Assembly: GCF_021277265.1 (NCBI RefSeq) | Contig: NZ_JAJSOH010000045.1 | Location: 1 to 40,781 of the forward strand | DNA: 40,781 nucleotides | Direction of reading: 5' to 3' | Source of the DNA: Kineosporia rhizophila | GTDB lineage: Bacteria; Actinomycetota; Actinomycetes; Actinomycetales; Kineosporiaceae | Notes under the pieces: model-generated | What the model was told of the DNA's origin: nothing | The model's database searches: none | The model's input: only the letters and a program-made list of their open reading frames with translations | In this document: piece by piece, positions 1 through 8,076 of the stretch | Position numbering within the stretch: the stretch's first letter is position 1 | Layout: every line of letters begins with the position of its first letter | Made by a program: the position numbers and the translations under genes

Positions 1-256
1 TCGCGCTCGACGTCTTCGTCATCGGGCGCAACGTGCACGAACCCTCGATGAAGGAGTGGACGATCTGGGCCACCTGATCCTGGAACGTTGCCTGGTGGTG
101 CGGGGTTGCGATCAGCAACCGGGGCAGTCCCGGGACGACTACCGGCGACGGTTGCGGTTCCTGCTCGACGGTCTGCGCGCCCCGGCCGCCTCCGCCCGCC
201 GAACGGGTGGCGAGAGTTCAGTCGGGGCAGCCCCCGAGTCGAAACAACCTGGGTGA
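1..256 (+). CDS. Unidentified protein, C-terminal part (5' truncated, apparent frame break)
   Basis: I do not recognise this protein. The reading frame starting at base 3 codes convincingly (ALDVFVIGRNVHEPSMKEW, almost every codon ending in G or C) but reaches a stop at 75-77. From about base 59 the frame starting at base 2 takes over (DDLGHLILERCLVVRG, then DDYRRRLRFLLDGLRAP) and ends at TGA 254-256. The simplest join is one missing G in the TGGA at 57-60, giving a continuous helical C-terminus. Its stop overlaps the GTG of the next gene by four bases (GTGA), so the two genes are probably translationally coupled. The helical tail would suit a TetR-type regulator, but that is only a guess. 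Confidence 0.45.
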   Translation, partial: RARRLRHRAQRARTLDEGVDDLGHLILERCLVVRGCDQQPGQSRDDYRRRLRFLLDGLRAPAASARRTGGESSVGAAPESKQPG

Positions 257-1786
257 GCCGTGCCCGCGTCGATGCGCTGATCCGACTGCACCTGGCTGTC
301 GGCGTCTCGTTGTCCGTCGTGTGCACCCTGATGCCCGCCGGGCTCTGGCACGACGTGCTCTACACGTTCATCAGTTTCGGGTGCGTGGCGATGATGGTGG
401 TCGGCATCCGCCGGCACCGTCCGCCCGCCTCGCTCGGCTGGTGGGTGGTCACCGCCGGGATCGTGGTCTGGGCGGCGGCCGACGTGCTCTGGGCGGTCTA
501 CAACTGGATCCTGCACATCTCGCCGTTCCCCTCTCCCCGCCGATGCGCTGTACCTGATCAGCTACATGGTCATCGCCGCCGGTTTCTGGTGCTTCGTGCG
601 GGCCCGGCGCGGTGAGGGCGACCGCGAGGGTTTCACCGACGCGGCCATCTTCACCGTCGGCTCGGTGCTGGTCAGCTGGGTGCTGCTGATGCGGCCCGGT
701 CTGGAGTCGGCCGGCGAGTCGGCCACCGAACGGGTGCTGGCCGCCGCCTACCCGCTCGGCGACCTGCTGATGCTGGCCCTGCTGGTGCGCCTGCTCACCA
801 CCACGGGCTCACGCACCCCCGCGTTCCGCTGGCTGGTAGCGGGCAACGCGCTGCTGCTCGTCGCCGACTGCGCCTACCAGTACACGTCGATGACCGAGAC
901 CTACACCGGCGGCCTGATCACGCTGCCCTGGCTACTGAGCTACGTGTGCTTTTCCACCGCGGCCCTGCACCCCTCCATGCGTCGCCTCACCGATATCGGC
1001 AGCGGCGAGACGGACCCTCAGTTCACCCGCGGCCGCCTGCTCGCCCTGACTCTGGCAAGTCTGGTGGCCCCCGGCACCCTGCTGCTGCAACTGGCTCTGG
1101 GGTTACGGGTGGAGGCCTGGGCCGTCGGCCTGTCCTCGGTCGTCCTGTTCCTGCTGGTGGTCTGGCGCATGTCCGGCCTCCTGCGGCGCTTGGACGAGCA
1201 GGCGTCCAGGCTGGCCGACCTGGCCCGCACCGACGCCCTGACCAACCTGCCGAACCGCCGCACCAGCGACGCCGAACTGGAGCGCCTGCAGACCCGCGCC
1301 CGCGCCGAGGGCTCACCGCTGTGCGTGGCCGTGCTCGACCTCGACCGCTTCAAGTCCTTCAACGACACCTTCGGCCACCAGGCCGGGGACAGCCTGCTCG
1401 TGGCCGCCGCCGCAGCCTGGAAGGCCCACCTGGACGCCGTCGGGGCCGGCGCCGGGCCCGAGCGCTCGGTGATGCTCGGCCGCTGGGGAGGGGAGGAGTT
1501 CGTGGTGCTCCTGCTGGGCCACGACCTGCCTGCAGCGGCCGCGCTGATCGACTCCCTGCGCCCCACCACCCCCGCAGGGCAGACCTTTTCGGCCGGAGTG
1601 TCGGGCTGGGACGGCCTGGAGTCGGCCGCAGAGGTGTTCGCCCGGGCCGACGCCGCGCTGTACGCCGCCAAGGCCGGTGGACGTGACCAGGTGCGCGTGG
1701 CCGATCCACCCGGCCCCCGCTCAGGCGAGGCGCCTGCGCCGAAGGTTCAGCCGGGCGCCGCGGCGGCCACCGAACCGGTGACGTAG
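253..1786 (+). CDS. Membrane-bound GGDEF diguanylate cyclase (one apparent frameshift)
   Basis: Predicted to make cyclic di-GMP from two GTP at the inner face of the membrane. The N-terminal half is a hydrophobic multi-helix sensor of seven to eight segments. The C-terminal half is a GGDEF domain with DLDRFKSFNDTFGHQAGD and the active-site loop RWGGEEF. The usual RxxD inhibitory site is absent (ERSVMLGRWGGEEF). The frame changes at the CCCC of 535-538: before it the protein runs in the frame of GTG 253, after it one base later. The paralogue at 36982-38529 aligns straight across this point, so one extra C is the likely cause. Upstream of the break only the 253 frame matches the paralogue. The start overlaps the previous stop as GTGA. 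Function is secure; gene integrity depends on whether the extra C is real. Confidence 0.8.
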
Positions 1787-1837
1787 CGCTGGAGCTAATG
1801 CAAGGCGTCGCGAACTCGTCCTTGGTGGACTGTCGCA

Positions 1838-2347
1838 GTGACAGTCGAGCTGCGCGAGATCACTCCTGGCAACCGTCCCGCGGTGGAGGCGCTGCGCCTC
1901 GCGCCTGGGCAGGAGCAGTTCGTCGATGGAGTCAGGAACTCTCTGACCGAGGCTGCGGCGGAAGCCCTCGGCCAGGCCCTGGTTCCGCGCCGTCTGTGCG
2001 CAGGCCGAGCCCGTGGGGTTCGTGCTGCTCAAGGACGGCGTACCGGAAGACTCCAGGTTCCGCCCCCCGGTACAGCCCGTACTACCTGTGGCGGTTCCTG
2101 ATCGATGAGCGTCACCAGCGGCGCGGGTACGGCACCGCAGCTCTCGACCTGGTCGTGGCCTACCTGCGCACCCGCCCCGGGGCCGAGATCCTTCTGACCT
2201 CGGTGGGTCCCGGGCCGGGGCTCTCCACGGGGTTTCTGTCTGCGGTACGGGTTCACGTCGATGAACGAGGTGAACGACGACGACGAGGAGTTGTTCTTCC
2301 TGCCCCTCGGCGGCGGGGGATCCGGCTCTGGGATGCTGCCCGGATGA
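1838..2347 (+). pseudogene. GNAT-family N-acetyltransferase, broken by three +1 frame shifts
   Basis: Reassembled across three frames this is a GNAT acetyltransferase of about 168 residues, transferring an acetyl group from acetyl-CoA to an unknown amine. The pieces are MTVELREITPGNRPAVEALR from GTG 1838; FRAVCAQAEPVGFVLLKDGV in the next frame; YYLWRFLIDERHQRRGYGTAAL, which holds the acetyl-CoA loop RxxGxG/A; and GSPRGFCLRYGFTSMNEVND to the stop at 2345-2347. The breaks fall at CCC 1977-1979, CCCCCC 2063-2068 and GGGG 2217-2220. Each is explained by one extra base in a G/C run, the signature of homopolymer miscalls. If the shifts are real the gene is dead. The stop overlaps the ATG of the phosphatase gene as ATGA, so the original pair was coupled. 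Confidence 0.75.
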
Positions 2348-2925
2348 TCGTGTACGTGGTCTCCCATCCCGAGGTCCGGGTCGATCCGCTCGTTCCGGTG
2401 CCGCAGTGGCAGTTGTCGGCGGCCGGGCAGGAGCGGGTGCAGCGCCTGGTGGCCATGCCGTGGGCGCGATCGGCCGGCTTCGTGGCCTCCAGCGCGGAAC
2501 GGAAGGCGCTGCAGACCGCGCAGGCGATGGCCGAGGCCAGTGGGTGTCGCGTGCACGTCGATGCCGAGCTGGGTGAGAACGACCGCAGTGCAACCGGGTT
2601 CGTGCCGCCGCAGGAGTTCGAGGCGCTGGCCGATGCTTTCTTCGCCGAACCTGAGCGTAGCGTGCTGGGGTGGGAGACAGCGCTCGACGCGCAGCAGCGC
2701 ATCGTGCGGGCCGTGGACCGGGTGCTGGAGCTGGCCCGGCCGGCGGTTGGGACGCGCGACGGCGGAAGCGTGGTGCTGGCCACGCATGGCGGGGTGGGCA
2801 CGCTGCTGCAGTGCGCTCTGCGCGGCGTGGCCATCTCGCGGCGCTTCGACCAGCCCGGGCAGGGCAGCTGGTACAGCTTCGACAGCGTGACCCGGCAGGT
2901 TGCGCAGGGCTGGCAGCGGTTGTGA
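2344..2925 (+). CDS. Histidine phosphatase family protein (phosphoglycerate-mutase fold)
   Basis: A 193-residue histidine phosphatase whose substrate cannot be told from sequence. The family uses a phospho-histidine intermediate. The first motif, normally RHG, reads SHP (MIVYVVSHPEV, His8), so the catalytic His is kept but the preceding Arg is not. The second catalytic His lies in VVLATHGGVGTLL (His148). The basic ERKALQTAQ segment corresponds to the usual second arginine region, and ELGENDRSATGF matches the region after it. The ATG at 2344 overlaps the stop of the GNAT gene by four bases, so the gene was probably expressed with it. The SHP variant recurs in a branch of small actinobacterial phosphatases, so this is likely a subfamily trait. 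Confidence 0.8.
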   Translation: MIVYVVSHPEVRVDPLVPVPQWQLSAAGQERVQRLVAMPWARSAGFVASSAERKALQTAQAMAEASGCRVHVDAELGENDRSATGFVPPQEFEALADAFFAEPERSVLGWETALDAQQRIVRAVDRVLELARPAVGTRDGGSVVLATHGGVGTLLQCALRGVAISRRFDQPGQGSWYSFDSVTRQVAQGWQRL

Positions 2926-2937
2926 CGGGCGGTTCCT

Positions 2938-3192
2938 TCAGCTGACCAGCGGTCCCTCCTCGCTTCCGGTGCGCCCCGCCAGCGCCTGCACCGCCTGCGG
3001 GTCGTGAGAACTGAGGCGGTCGACTTCTTCGCCGCCGTCGCAGCGCAGCAGGGCCACGGTGACCGACCCGCTGGTGCGGGCGGCCACCTGCCACGTGCCG
3101 CCAGCCTCTTCCCAGCGGCGCAGTGCCTGCATCAGATCGGGCTGGTCGGGCTGGACGGGCTGGACGGGACTGGAAGGATCGGTTGCGGGCAT
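2938..3192 (-). CDS. Small conserved actinobacterial protein, function unknown
   Basis: An 84-residue soluble protein of unknown function. It has a Pro/Gln-rich linker near the N-terminus (SSPVQPVQPDQPD) and a compact conserved core, LMQALRRWEEAGGTWQVAART, followed by VTVALLRCDGGEEVDRLSS. Small actinobacterial proteins with this LRRWEEAGGTW plus CDGGEEVDR pattern are common and uncharacterised. I chose ATG 3190-3192 over an upstream start at 3231 because the extra residues are Pro/Gly-rich and poorly coding, and because the longer form would run into the ribosome-binding site of the divergent gene at 3250. The 57 bases between the two starts must hold both promoters. The protein's end lies 12 bases from that of the convergent phosphatase gene. 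Confidence 0.65.
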   Translation of the reverse strand: MPATDPSSPVQPVQPDQPDLMQALRRWEEAGGTWQVAARTSGSVTVALLRCDGGEEVDRLSSHDPQAVQALAGRTGSEEGPLVS

Positions 3193-3249
3193 GAGGCCAG
3201 CCTCAGGCCCGGGCGGTGCGGGGGCAAGCACTCAGAGGAGGACGAGCGG

Positions 3250-4701
3250 ATGCAGACCTGGTTGACGCAGCGGTTCGGAGTCAGGGTGCCGGTGGTGTGC
3301 GCGCCCATGGCCGGGGTCGCGAGCGGGCGGCTGGCCGCGGCAGTGTCAGCGGCCGGGGCCCTGGGCATGGTCGGGGTGGGGGCCCGGCACTCGCCGGAGT
3401 GGGTCACCCGCCAGGCCGCGCAGGCGGCGACCGGGGTCTTCGGGGTTGGTCTGCAGGCTTGGGTGCTGGAGAGCCGTACGCAGCAGATGGATGCCGCGCT
3501 GGAGGCCGGGCCCGCGCTGGTGTCGGTGAGTTACGGCGACTATGCGCGCTGGGTCGAGCGGGTGCACGCGGCCGGGCTTCCGCTGGCGACCACGGTGGCC
3601 ACGGCCGAAGAGGCGCGGGCGGCCCTGGCGGCCGGGGTAGACGTTCTCGTCGCCCGGGGGCGCGAAGGCGGCGGTCACGGGCGGGACGCGATGGGCACGC
3701 TGCCGCTGCTGCAAGACGTGCTGGACGTCGCCGGTGACGTGCCGGTGCTGGCGGCGGGCGCGATTGCCGGTGCGCGAGGGCTGGCCGCCGTTCTGGCGGC
3801 CGGGGCGGCCGGAGCCTGGGCGGGGACGGCGTTCCTGACCTGCGAGGAGTCCGACACCCCGGCGGCCGCCCGGGCGCGGCTGGGACAGACAGGCGGGGCC
3901 GACACCGTGTACACGCGGGTCTTCGACGTGGCGGCGCGCTCCGGCTGGCCGGCCGAGTTCGGGGAGCGCGCGCTGCGTAACGGTTTCCACGACGAGTGGG
4001 TGGGCCGGGAGGACGAACTCGCCATCAACGACGGGGTGGCCGAGCGGTACCGGCGGGCCAGTGCGGCGCTCGACTACGACGTGGCCTGTCTGGACGCCGG
4101 GCAGGGGGTAGGACTGCTGAAGGCGGAAGCATCGGCAGTCTCGGTGGTTGCCGAGTTCGCCCGTTGGGAAACGCTCCAGGAAGGCAGTGTCCGCAGGCGC
4201 GACCGTACCCCTGAGGGCCGTCCTCAGCAGAGCCGGCCGCGCGACGCTCTGGGGCGGCCGCTGCCGTACGGGCACCCCGACGGTGTGGAGCCGGTCTCGG
4301 AAGAGCCGCTGCCGCCGCCGGAAGCCCTGGCCTTTGCCCAGACCCTGCTGGGGCAGGGGCGGGCGTTCTCGGCTCACGAGGTGCTGGAGGCAGCCTGGAA
4401 GGCCGCGCCGGCGCAAGAGCGGGACCTGTGGAAGGGGCTGGCGCAGTTGTGTGTGGCGATCACGCACGCGCACCGTGGCAACCAGGCCGGTGCGACCACG
4501 CTGTTGCAGCGCGCCCAGCAGCACTTGGGCGGCTACGCGGGGAGCCCCCCGCACGCCGTGGACGTGGACGGGCTGCTGGCCTGGTGCGGCCGGATCCGCG
4601 AACCGCGCGACCTGACGGCGAGTCTGCCGCGACTTCAGGGTGAGCGCCCGAGCGAGGAGGCGCCCGGCGGCCCTGCCCGGTACCCCGAAGTAGGCGGCTG
4701 A
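3250..4701 (+). CDS. Nitronate monooxygenase read through into a DUF309 protein (fusion or missed base)
   Basis: Residues 1-310 are a class-I-like nitronate monooxygenase, an FMN TIM barrel oxidising alkyl nitronates. It opens with TQRFGVRVPVVCAPMAGVA, has the catalytic-His segment GREGGGHGR, the phosphate-binding stretch VLAAGAIAGARGLAAVLAAGA, and ends with AGQGVGLLKAE. Residues 320-483 are a DUF309 domain (RPRDALGRPLPYG, then FSAHEVLEAAWKAAP and WKGLAQLCVAITHAHRGN). A strong ribosome-binding site, AGAGGAGG at 3234-3241, fixes ATG 3250. The fusion is suspect. At 4187 there is a GTG behind AGGAAGG, and adding one C at 4191-4192 would start DUF309 there as MSRRRDRTPEGRP and stop the monooxygenase at TGA 4212-4214. 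The two families are normally separate neighbours, so two coupled genes with a missed base is at least as likely as a true fusion. Confidence 0.8.
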   Translation: MQTWLTQRFGVRVPVVCAPMAGVASGRLAAAVSAAGALGMVGVGARHSPEWVTRQAAQAATGVFGVGLQAWVLESRTQQMDAALEAGPALVSVSYGDYARWVERVHAAGLPLATTVATAEEARAALAAGVDVLVARGREGGGHGRDAMGTLPLLQDVLDVAGDVPVLAAGAIAGARGLAAVLAAGAAGAWAGTAFLTCEESDTPAAARARLGQTGGADTVYTRVFDVAARSGWPAEFGERALRNGFHDEWVGREDELAINDGVAERYRRASAALDYDVACLDAGQGVGLLKAEASAVSVVAEFARWETLQEGSVRRRDRTPEGRPQQSRPRDALGRPLPYGHPDGVEPVSEEPLPPPEALAFAQTLLGQGRAFSAHEVLEAAWKAAPAQERDLWKGLAQLCVAITHAHRGNQAGATTLLQRAQQHLGGYAGSPPHAVDVDGLLAWCGRIREPRDLTASLPRLQGERPSEEAPGGPARYPEVGG

Positions 4702-4730
4702 CCTGCGGAGCAGGCCCTAACCTGCTGCGG

Positions 4731-5690
4731 GTGCAGAAGACGCGCCTGGACACCGCCCGCATCCGCGCTGCCCGCAGGGTGATCGATCCGCTCTTCCTCA
4801 ACACCCCGTTGTACCGCTGTGAGCCGCTGGAACCGGTGATGGACTGCAAGGTCAGCATCAAGCTGGAAACCGCCAATCCGGTGCGCAGCTTCAAGGGCCG
4901 CGGAGCCGAGCTGGTCACCGAGGAAGTGGTCGCGAACGGCGGCAGCGCTCTGGTGTGCGCCAGCGCGGGCAACCTGGGGCAGGCCCTGGCCTGGTCCGGG
5001 CGGCGACGGGGGCTGGACGTGAAGGTCGTGGCCCGCCGACAGGCGCCGCCGGTCAAGCTCGAGCGGATGCGTGCCCTGGGGGCCACGCTGGAACTGGTCG
5101 ACGGCGACTTCGAGCAGGCTCGCGAGCGGGCCGTGGTGCTGGCCCAGCGCGACGGCGTCCGGCTGGTCGAGGACAGCCTCGACCTGAGCACCTGCGAGGG
5201 CGCGGCCACGATCGGCCTGGAACTGGCCGAGAGCACCTCGGGCTTCGACACCGTGCTGATCGCGCTGGGCGGCGGGGCCCTGGCCACCGGGATCGGGCAC
5301 GTGCTGCGGACCCTGGCCCCGGGCGTCGAGGTGGTCTGCGTCCAGCCGAAAGGCGCTCCGGCCCTGACCCTCTCGTGGCGCCGGCGACAGGTGGTCAACA
5401 CCGAGACCATGGAGACGATCGCCGACGGGGTGGCCGGGCGCTTCCCCATCCCCGAGGTGCTGCAGGACCTGCTGCTGGTCGCCGACGACGCGGTACTGGT
5501 GGAGGAGGAGTCGATCGTCGCGGGCATGCGGTTGCTGCTGGAGCACGCCGGGCTGGTGGTCGAGCCCTCGGCCGCACTCGGCCTGGCCGCCGTCCTGGAA
5601 GACCGCGAGCGCTTCGCCGGACGGCACGTGGTCACCATCGTCTGCGGCAGCAACGTGGAGCTGGAGGCCTACCGCGGCTGGGCCTGGTGA
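4731..5690 (+). CDS. PLP-dependent threonine/serine dehydratase-like enzyme (fold type II)
   Basis: A 319-residue fold-type II pyridoxal-phosphate enzyme related to threonine dehydratase, serine racemase and serine dehydratase. The Schiff-base lysine is Lys55 in VRSFKGRGAE. CASAGNLGQALAW contacts the substrate carboxylate. IALGGGALATGIG is the glycine loop holding the cofactor phosphate. VCGSN near the C-terminus is the Ser/Cys-containing strand near the pyridine nitrogen. There is no ACT domain, so allosteric isoleucine control is unlikely and a catabolic or racemase role fits better. No clear Shine-Dalgarno precedes GTG 4731; instead a short stem (AGCAGG 4709-4714 with CCTGCT 4721-4726) lies just before it. 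The stop codon sits inside the terminator hairpin at 5685-5712. Confidence 0.8.
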   Translation: MQKTRLDTARIRAARRVIDPLFLNTPLYRCEPLEPVMDCKVSIKLETANPVRSFKGRGAELVTEEVVANGGSALVCASAGNLGQALAWSGRRRGLDVKVVARRQAPPVKLERMRALGATLELVDGDFEQARERAVVLAQRDGVRLVEDSLDLSTCEGAATIGLELAESTSGFDTVLIALGGGALATGIGHVLRTLAPGVEVVCVQPKGAPALTLSWRRRQVVNTETMETIADGVAGRFPIPEVLQDLLLVADDAVLVEEESIVAGMRLLLEHAGLVVEPSAALGLAAVLEDRERFAGRHVVTIVCGSNVELEAYRGWAW

Positions 5691-5712
5691 CCGGTCCGGG
5701 AACCGGTCACCA
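5685..5712. terminator. Bidirectional terminator hairpin between convergent genes
   Basis: A perfect 11-bp inverted repeat, TGGTGACCGGT (5685-5695) and ACCGGTCACCA (5702-5712), with a 6-base loop. It lies between the converging PLP-enzyme and quinone-oxidoreductase genes. The left arm includes the TGA stop of the PLP gene. There is no U tract on either side, as is usual for actinobacterial terminators. Confidence 0.7.
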
Positions 5713-5724
5713 GACGCCGGTGGA

Positions 5725-6696
5725 TCAGGTGCGGGGCAGAACCACCGCCTTGCCCAGTACGCCGCGCTCCTCCAGCGAGGCGACGGCCGCGCCGACCTCG
5801 TTCAGGGCGTAGGTGCGGTGCACCGGCGGATCGATCCGGCCGGCCTCCAGCAGCGGCACCAGCCGGTCCCAGTCCTCCTGGAAGATCTCGGGGTGCTTGA
5901 GCAGGTAGGCGCCCCAGCCGACGCCGCGCACGTCGATGTTGTTCAGCAGCAGCCGGTTCACCTTGACGGTGGGGATGTCGCCGGCGGTGAAGCCCAGCAC
6001 CAGCAGCCGGCCCAGCGGGGCCAGGCAGCGCAGCGAATCGGTGAACCGGTCACCACCGACCGGGTCGACCACCAGGTCCGCCCCCGCTCCTGACGTCAGC
6101 TCCAGCACCGCGTCCTTGAACCCCTCGGCCAGCACCACCTCGTCGGAGCCCAGGGCCTTGACGAAGTCGGCCTTCTCGGGGGTGGAGACCACCGAGATCA
6201 CCCGTGCGCCCCAGGCCTGGGCCAGCTGCAGGGTGGCCGTGCCGATACCCCCGGCCGCGCCGTGCACCAGCACGGTCTCGCCCTCGCTGAGACCGCCGCG
6301 CCGGATCAGCCCGTGGGCCATGGTCAGGTAGTTCAGCGGCAGGCAGGCCCCGGCGGTGAAGGCGACCGACGCCGGCAGGTGGAGCACCCGGTCGGCCGGG
6401 GCGGCGACGGTCGGGGCGAAGGCGCCCACGGTGGTGGCCGCGACCACCCGGTCGCCCGGTGCGAAGCCGCTGCCCGGCTGCGCCTCGCGCACGGTGCCGG
6501 CCAGTTCGCCCCCCATCACGAAGGGCAGTTCGGGCTTGTACTGGTACAGGTTCCGGGACATCAGCAGGTCGGGGAAGTTGACCCCGGCGGCCTCGACGTC
6601 GATCAGGATCTCACCCGGCCCGGCCACCGGTTCGGCGATCTCGTCGATCTGCACCGACCGCGGCCCGTTTGTGCTGGTGATACGTGCTGCCCGCAC
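5725..6696 (-). CDS. NADPH:quinone oxidoreductase family protein (zinc-free MDR)
   Basis: A 323-residue medium-chain dehydrogenase/reductase of the zeta-crystallin/quinone-oxidoreductase branch, expected to reduce quinones or enones with NADPH. The N-terminal catalytic domain reads EAAGVNFPDLLMSRNLYQYKP, with the FPD motif typical of the zinc-free branch and no structural zinc cysteines. The Rossmann domain carries VLVHGAAGGIGTATLQLA for cofactor binding, and DLVVDPVGGDRF follows. GTG 6694-6696 is preceded by AGGAGG at a 4-base spacing, a near-ideal ribosome-binding site. The gene is divergent from the P450 across a short region with two palindromes. Quinone and enone reductases of this type often protect against electrophiles. 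Confidence 0.85.
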   Translation of the reverse strand: MRAARITSTNGPRSVQIDEIAEPVAGPGEILIDVEAAGVNFPDLLMSRNLYQYKPELPFVMGGELAGTVREAQPGSGFAPGDRVVAATTVGAFAPTVAAPADRVLHLPASVAFTAGACLPLNYLTMAHGLIRRGGLSEGETVLVHGAAGGIGTATLQLAQAWGARVISVVSTPEKADFVKALGSDEVVLAEGFKDAVLELTSGAGADLVVDPVGGDRFTDSLRCLAPLGRLLVLGFTAGDIPTVKVNRLLLNNIDVRGVGWGAYLLKHPEIFQEDWDRLVPLLEAGRIDPPVHRTYALNEVGAAVASLEERGVLGKAVVLPRT

Positions 6697-6748
6697 TGTT
6701 CCTCCTCATCGTGAAACAGGTCTGCCCTCGCTCGAGAGGCGTGGTGCG

Positions 6749-6784
6749 GCCTACCGTAGGCAGATGGACCAGGCTGTGCACAGC
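6749..6784. promoter_or_regulatory. Two palindromes in the divergent oxidoreductase/P450 promoter region
   Basis: GCCTACCGTAGGC (6749-6761) is a perfect 13-base palindrome with one central base. GCTGTGCACAGC (6773-6784) is a perfect 12-base palindrome 11 bases further on. Both lie in the roughly 114-base gap between the divergent starts at 6696 and 6811. They suit operators for a dimeric repressor acting on both genes, or one may overlap a promoter -10 (TACCGT). No regulator gene is adjacent. Confidence 0.4.
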
Positions 6785-6810
6785 TGTGCCCGGACGGAAT
6801 CGGGGGAAGT

Positions 6811-8076
6811 ATGAAGCGAAGTAAGGGAAGTCGGGTGAGCAGCGTGCGCGAACGGGCGTTCGTCGCCTACATCCGCGGCGCGTACCGGTACGCGGCCTAT
6901 CGCCGGGAACCGTTGGCACAGCTCATTGTCCGGCGCCCGCAGCGTGACCCATACCCGTTGTACGACACGATCCGCAGCCGCGGACAAGTGGTACGCAGCA
7001 CACTGGCCCCGGTTTACATCAGCGCCTCGCACGAGTTCATCTCCCAGGCGGTGCGCGCCCCGCAGTTGGGGGTGACCGATCCGCCGCGACTGAGTTCGGG
7101 CCTGGTGCGGCCGGTGGAGGACTCGTTCCTGATGCGCAATCGGCCCGACCACCCACGGCTGCGTCGCATGGTCACCCCCTGGTTCACCGCCAAGGCGCTG
7201 CAGCAGCGCCGTGAGGCCCTGCTCGGGCTGGCCCACCAGCGTCTCGACGAGCTGGCCGGCCGGCCCCGGTTCGACGTGGTGCAGGACTACTCGGTGCCGC
7301 TGGCGGTGCGGATCATCTGCCGGCTCACCGGCCTGCCTCTGGAGGACTGGCGGCGGCTGGCTGCGATGGGCGAGATCCTGCCGCTCTCCACCACTGCCGG
7401 CCTGCCCAACACACGCCGCCAACGACGTCTTCAGTCGGGGTGGGAAGACCTGAACGTCTATCTGGACGAGGCGATCTCCGATCGCCGGCGGGCCCCGGAG
7501 GGGTCGCTGCTGGCCTCGCTCTCCGAGCGGGCCGATGATCCGGGCCAGCTGAACCGGTTTGATTTCAAGGCCACCCTGGGCGTGTTGCTGATCGCCGGAT
7601 TTGAGACGTCGGTTGGCCTCATGGGTCACCTGACCTCACGTTTCGTCGACCATCCGGAGCTGCGCCGGGCTGCCCTGGCCGACCGGGAGGTCCTCGGCCG
7701 GGCGATCGAGGAGATGCTGCGCTACGAGCCGCCGGTGCAGTTCACGGCGCGGCGGGTGCATCAGGACTGCGAGATCGCTGGGCAGGAACTACGGGCCGGG
7801 CACGAGGTGTTCCTGCTGCTGGCCGGGGGCTGCCGCGATCCGGAAGTGTTCGAGCAGGCCGACACTTTCCAGCTGGATCGCCCCAACAGCAAGGCCCATC
7901 TGGCGTTCTCGGGCGGTGAGCACTACTGCATCGGCGCCGGTCTGGCCCGGCTGGAGACCGAGATCGCGATCCAGGCCCTGTTCGAGCGGCGGCCGGAACT
8001 GCGCCGGGCCGGACGCCCACAGTGGCAGCCCACCCAGAACATCCGCGCCCTACGGCGGATCCCGTTGCGCTCATGA
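6811..8076 (+). CDS. Cytochrome P450
   Basis: A 421-residue soluble bacterial P450, a haem-thiolate monooxygenase with unknown substrate. The visible signatures are the I-helix LIAGFETSVG (acid-Thr pair Glu-Thr), the K-helix ExxR in IEEMLRYEPP, and the haem loop FSGGEHYCIGAGLARLE with ligand Cys373, matching FxxGxHxCxG. ATG 6811 has only GGGGGAAG very close in front. GTG 6835, eight codons later and behind AAGGGAAG, is a credible alternative start. No ferredoxin or ferredoxin reductase gene lies alongside, so electrons must come from elsewhere. The stop overlaps the following lysozyme-like gene as ATGA, an unusual partner for a P450. The divergent quinone oxidoreductase and the nearby FAD monooxygenase make this a redox-enzyme neighbourhood. 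Confidence 0.9.
   Translation: MKRSKGSRVSSVRERAFVAYIRGAYRYAAYRREPLAQLIVRRPQRDPYPLYDTIRSRGQVVRSTLAPVYISASHEFISQAVRAPQLGVTDPPRLSSGLVRPVEDSFLMRNRPDHPRLRRMVTPWFTAKALQQRREALLGLAHQRLDELAGRPRFDVVQDYSVPLAVRIICRLTGLPLEDWRRLAAMGEILPLSTTAGLPNTRRQRRLQSGWEDLNVYLDEAISDRRRAPEGSLLASLSERADDPGQLNRFDFKATLGVLLIAGFETSVGLMGHLTSRFVDHPELRRAALADREVLGRAIEEMLRYEPPVQFTARRVHQDCEIAGQELRAGHEVFLLLAGGCRDPEVFEQADTFQLDRPNSKAHLAFSGGEHYCIGAGLARLETEIAIQALFERRPELRRAGRPQWQPTQNIRALRRIPLRS

Noticed and set aside
1721..3094. Long minus-strand open frame opposite the GNAT and phosphatase genes
   Set aside because: Arg/Ala/Pro-rich with no motif; the plus-strand proteins match known families even though one is frame-shifted.
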